The notes under the pieces: model-generated
The model's input: only the letters and a program-made list of their open reading frames with translations
Database searches by the model: none
What the model was told of the DNA's origin: nothing
Made by a program: the position numbers and the translations under genes
Assembly: GCA_029262195.1 (NCBI GenBank)
Contig: JAJCZX010000036.1
Span: forward strand, 1-64,000
Length of the DNA stretch: 64,000 bases
Direction: 5' to 3'
Source of the DNA: Gemmatimonadota bacterium
GTDB lineage: Bacteria; Gemmatimonadota; Gemmatimonadetes; Gemmatimonadales; GWC2-71-9
Part shown: piece after piece, positions 62,132-64,000 of the stretch
Layout of the letters: each line of letters begins with the position of its first letter
Numbering within the stretch: position 1 is the stretch's first letter

Positions 62132-62150
62132 CCGGTCACGAACCGGTTTT
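62132..62150 (+). terminator. Weak intrinsic terminator after the GNAT gene
   Basis: CCGGT (62132-62136) pairs with ACCGG (62142-62146) around CACGA and is followed by TTTT. The stem is only 5 bp, and the site touches the end of the convergent fusion gene. Confidence 0.4.
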
Positions 62151-63777
62151 AATGTCCCAGACACACCAGATGCCGGTATGACTCGGCGAAGTCTTCAAAA
62201 AACCGTTCCTCGCTCTCGGCATACTCTTGCACGATCTCCCACAATTCGGGGTCCTCACGCAGCTGCAAATCCGACGGCAGCATGTTTTCAGTGGTGGAAG
62301 CATCCTTTGAAACCAACGCGACAAAATAAGAATTAGAGAATCGCTTAAAGTCCTCAGTGAATGGCTTACCGTCGGCCTTGCCGATCGTATGTGCCCCAGA
62401 AAGCGCTACAAGATCTCGGCTGCTCAACCCCATTAACTCGAAACGATGTTTTAATTTGTTGACCGAATCGTGGCGGTCGGGCAACTGGCTTTCCGGCCCC
62501 TTTTTGATGTTATCGACGCGCCCGACACCGACATGAATCTCGGGCCCGCCCAATTTGCGAACTCCGACAGCTCCGGCAATCGCAATAACGTCAGCCAATG
62601 ACACCGGAGGAAAACGCTTTATCACAGAATGCAGAAAGGAAATCATCTTTTTGTCGATGAAACTGTTGTCCTCTTTTGCGACTTCATCGGGGCGAATGAC
62701 AGAGCCATCCACGCCACCGGCTCCAGTTGCTGAGTCAAAGCTTGTCGCGTCGTGAAACGCAAGCCGTAAGAAGTCCGGTTCGAACCCCTGCGGAATATTT
62801 TCGATCAGGTAATTTTCGACTTCAGTTTCAAGCTCTTCCTGAACCTCAGCATTCGCTTCCGGGTTGGACACTTCGTTAACCTCGAACACCTTATAGGTAC
62901 CGGTTTTGCCTTTCACGCTTATGGTGTGGCTGGCTTTGATTACCAGCTCATCTTTAGTCAATTCATAGGTGTTTTCTGAAATGAGGAAATAGGTCTTCAG
63001 ATCTTTGTTGGCGCTTTCGATCCGGCTGGCGAAGTTCACCCCGTCCCCAATCACTGACAGCTTCCTCATTCCCTCCATACCAATCGTGCCCACTATCACT
63101 TTGTCGGAATGGATGCCAACTCTGAGCTTGAATTCTTTGTCCAGCAAAGACCTTACGTAGTCGTTCAGTCTCTCCATTTCCTTATTGATGGCTAAACCCG
63201 CTTTGACCGCATCCAAGGCGTGCCGTTCAGCCCGCTCCATCCCGAACACTGCCAGGAAGCCGTCACCAAAGTAGTCGACAATGAAACCGTTGTGCTCCTT
63301 AACCAGTTTACCGACGGAGTAGTAATAGCGGTTCAAAATGTGAACGACATCGTACGGTTGCGAGGATTCTGTGAACGACGTAAAGCCTTCCATGTCCGCA
63401 AACAAAAAACTCAAGAGTTTCTGCTCGCCAACACTGTCAATCGTGCCGCCTTTGGATCGACTCGAAACAATATGGATATCTATCTCATCCAGAACTGGTA
63501 ACCTGAGGCTTACATCTCCCTGGCGAATAGTCGTCTGACAGCCCAAGCGAATGTCTTTGGTAAACCCGAGTTTGGTAGCAAGCCGTTGTTCTTTTTCATT
63601 TCTGGGATGGAGGTTTCCCAGACCTTCGTAAACGCACACCCGGCAGGAGGAACACACGCCATTGCCACCACAGGCATGGGCGTGGGCTATATCGTTCCGC
63701 AGAGATGTCTCGAGGATGCTCTCAGCCGGTTCCTGCGTGATGGTCTTTTTAAAATTCTTATAAAATATCTCGGACAT
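62149..63777 (-). CDS. Fusion protein: [2Fe-2S] ferredoxin - class III nucleotide cyclase - heme peroxidase
   Basis: A single 542-residue open frame (ATG 63777; AAGAG upstream) with three recognisable units. Residues 1-100 form a plant-type [2Fe-2S] ferredoxin, Cys36-x5-Cys42-x2-Cys45 and Cys80. Residues about 118-305 form a class III cyclase: metal Asp128 (FLFADMEGFTSF), Asp172 (DYFGDGFLAVFG), and GDGVNFASRIESANK with the catalytic Asn/Arg. Residues about 320-542 form a class I plant-type peroxidase: distal Arg338 and His342 (FLRLAFHDA), GAGGVDGS, and proximal His463 (DLVALSGAHTIGKA). Key residues of all three are intact. It may make a cyclic nucleotide under heme- or peroxide-linked redox control. 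The neighbouring upstream gene ends like a Pycsar effector. The domain calls are firm; the function is inference. Confidence 0.9.
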   Translation of the reverse strand: MSEIFYKNFKKTITQEPAESILETSLRNDIAHAHACGGNGVCSSCRVCVYEGLGNLHPRNEKEQRLATKLGFTKDIRLGCQTTIRQGDVSLRLPVLDEIDIHIVSSRSKGGTIDSVGEQKLLSFLFADMEGFTSFTESSQPYDVVHILNRYYYSVGKLVKEHNGFIVDYFGDGFLAVFGMERAERHALDAVKAGLAINKEMERLNDYVRSLLDKEFKLRVGIHSDKVIVGTIGMEGMRKLSVIGDGVNFASRIESANKDLKTYFLISENTYELTKDELVIKASHTISVKGKTGTYKVFEVNEVSNPEANAEVQEELETEVENYLIENIPQGFEPDFLRLAFHDATSFDSATGAGGVDGSVIRPDEVAKEDNSFIDKKMISFLHSVIKRFPPVSLADVIAIAGAVGVRKLGGPEIHVGVGRVDNIKKGPESQLPDRHDSVNKLKHRFELMGLSSRDLVALSGAHTIGKADGKPFTEDFKRFSNSYFVALVSKDASTTENMLPSDLQLREDPELWEIVQEYAESEERFFEDFAESYRHLVCLGH

Positions 63778-63854
63778 TTTATCTCTTAATTCACGGGTAT
63801 CATGAGTCGATCAGGCTAATCCAGCAGCAAAAAAACCTCGGCCGCGTGTATGCC

Positions 63855-64000
63855 TCAGAAGGATGGGGCAAAAAACACAGTCGCAACCACAAAGGCCAAA
63901 ACCGCCACCACTATCCCATACATAAAGATGTCATACGATATCCGTAAAAACCGATACTTCTTCGCCAGTACCACGCCCAGGAAGTAGATATCGTCAATCA
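63855..64000 (-). CDS. C-terminal end of a membrane protein, Pycsar effector (PycTM/DUF5706)-like (partial)
   Basis: The last 48 codons of a minus-strand gene; the rest lies beyond position 64000. The residues read DDIYFLGVVLAKKYRFLR, then ISYDIFMYGI and a hydrophobic helix VVAVLAFVVATVFF, ending APSF. A basic amphipathic segment followed by one terminal helix matches the C-terminus of DUF5706/PycTM effector proteins as I remember the family. It is directly upstream of, and on the same strand as, the cyclase fusion, with a 77-base gap. Only 48 residues are visible, so the call is tentative. Confidence 0.5.
   Translation of the reverse strand, partial: IDDIYFLGVVLAKKYRFLRISYDIFMYGIVVAVLAFVVATVFFAPSF

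Noticed and set aside
1..64000. CRISPR arrays, tRNA/rRNA genes, insertion sequences, integrases or prophage genes
   Set aside because: No regularly spaced repeats, cloverleaf-like arms, transposase or integrase motifs were seen; the only mobile-looking event is the permease remnant at 45.9-46.3 kb.

Overview
The window is one stretch of a Gram-negative (diderm) bacterial chromosome of moderately high GC. It carries a TonB-dependent receptor with a carboxypeptidase-like N-terminal domain, several lipoproteins and signal peptides ending in Ala-Gln, System I cytochrome c maturation genes, PadR regulators beside MacB/FtsX-type ('ADOP') permeases, a transmembrane Ser/Thr kinase with TPR-like repeats, DinB-fold proteins and M16 peptidase pairs. 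Together these best fit Gemmatimonadota, with Acidobacteriota or a relative as the alternative. This is inferred from gene content; there is no rRNA or other phylogenetic marker here. I found no tRNA, rRNA, CRISPR array, phage or insertion sequence.

Layout. 1-2.7 kb: the 5' part of a TonB receptor and a V4R-like protein. 2.9-3.7 kb: an ECF sigma factor and its zinc anti-sigma factor. 3.7-7.1 kb, minus strand: ccmA-ccmB-ccmC-ccmD, with VKOR and a DsbA-like oxidase just upstream. 7.4-13.4 kb: small proteins, an OsmC protein, a phospholipid synthase, a cyclic-nucleotide-binding protein, an M16 protease and a TPR protein. 13.5-18.4 kb: secreted M28 and paired M16 peptidases. 18.6-20.9 kb: a two-component system. 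20.9-27.5 kb, minus strand: ATP-grasp, Nramp-like, M23, thioredoxin-like selenoprotein, GNAT, HAD and EamA genes. 27.7-33.9 kb, plus strand: MocR, HtpG, NTF2-like, ArsC/Spx-like selenoprotein and a DUF255 thioredoxin-domain protein. 33.9-45.3 kb: Ser/Thr kinase, Rieske-GltB fusion, DinB, SixA, a second two-component pair, a beta-propeller, a duplicated-domain lipoprotein and ArfB. 45.4-49.5 kb: PadR / decayed permease / intact permease / PadR. 49.5-62.1 kb: mixed housekeeping and accessory genes. 62.1-64 kb: a ferredoxin-cyclase-peroxidase fusion next to the end of a membrane protein that resembles Pycsar effectors.

Three observations matter most. First, two genes become complete only if an in-frame UGA is read as selenocysteine. 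Each UGA sits in a UxxC redox motif and is followed by a bSECIS-like hairpin; the one in the ArsC/Spx-like gene has a GGUC apical loop about 17 nt after the UGA, as in E. coli fdhF. Second, the gene at 62149-63777 joins a [2Fe-2S] ferredoxin, a class III nucleotide cyclase and a plant-type heme peroxidase in one chain. Third, the partial gene just upstream of it ends like a Pycsar (PycTM/DUF5706) membrane effector, which suggests a redox-coupled cyclic nucleotide signalling or defence module. A common theme is thiol, selenol and heme redox chemistry: Ccm, DsbA/VKOR, OsmC, two selenoproteins, a DUF255 protein with CxxC, and the peroxidase fusion.
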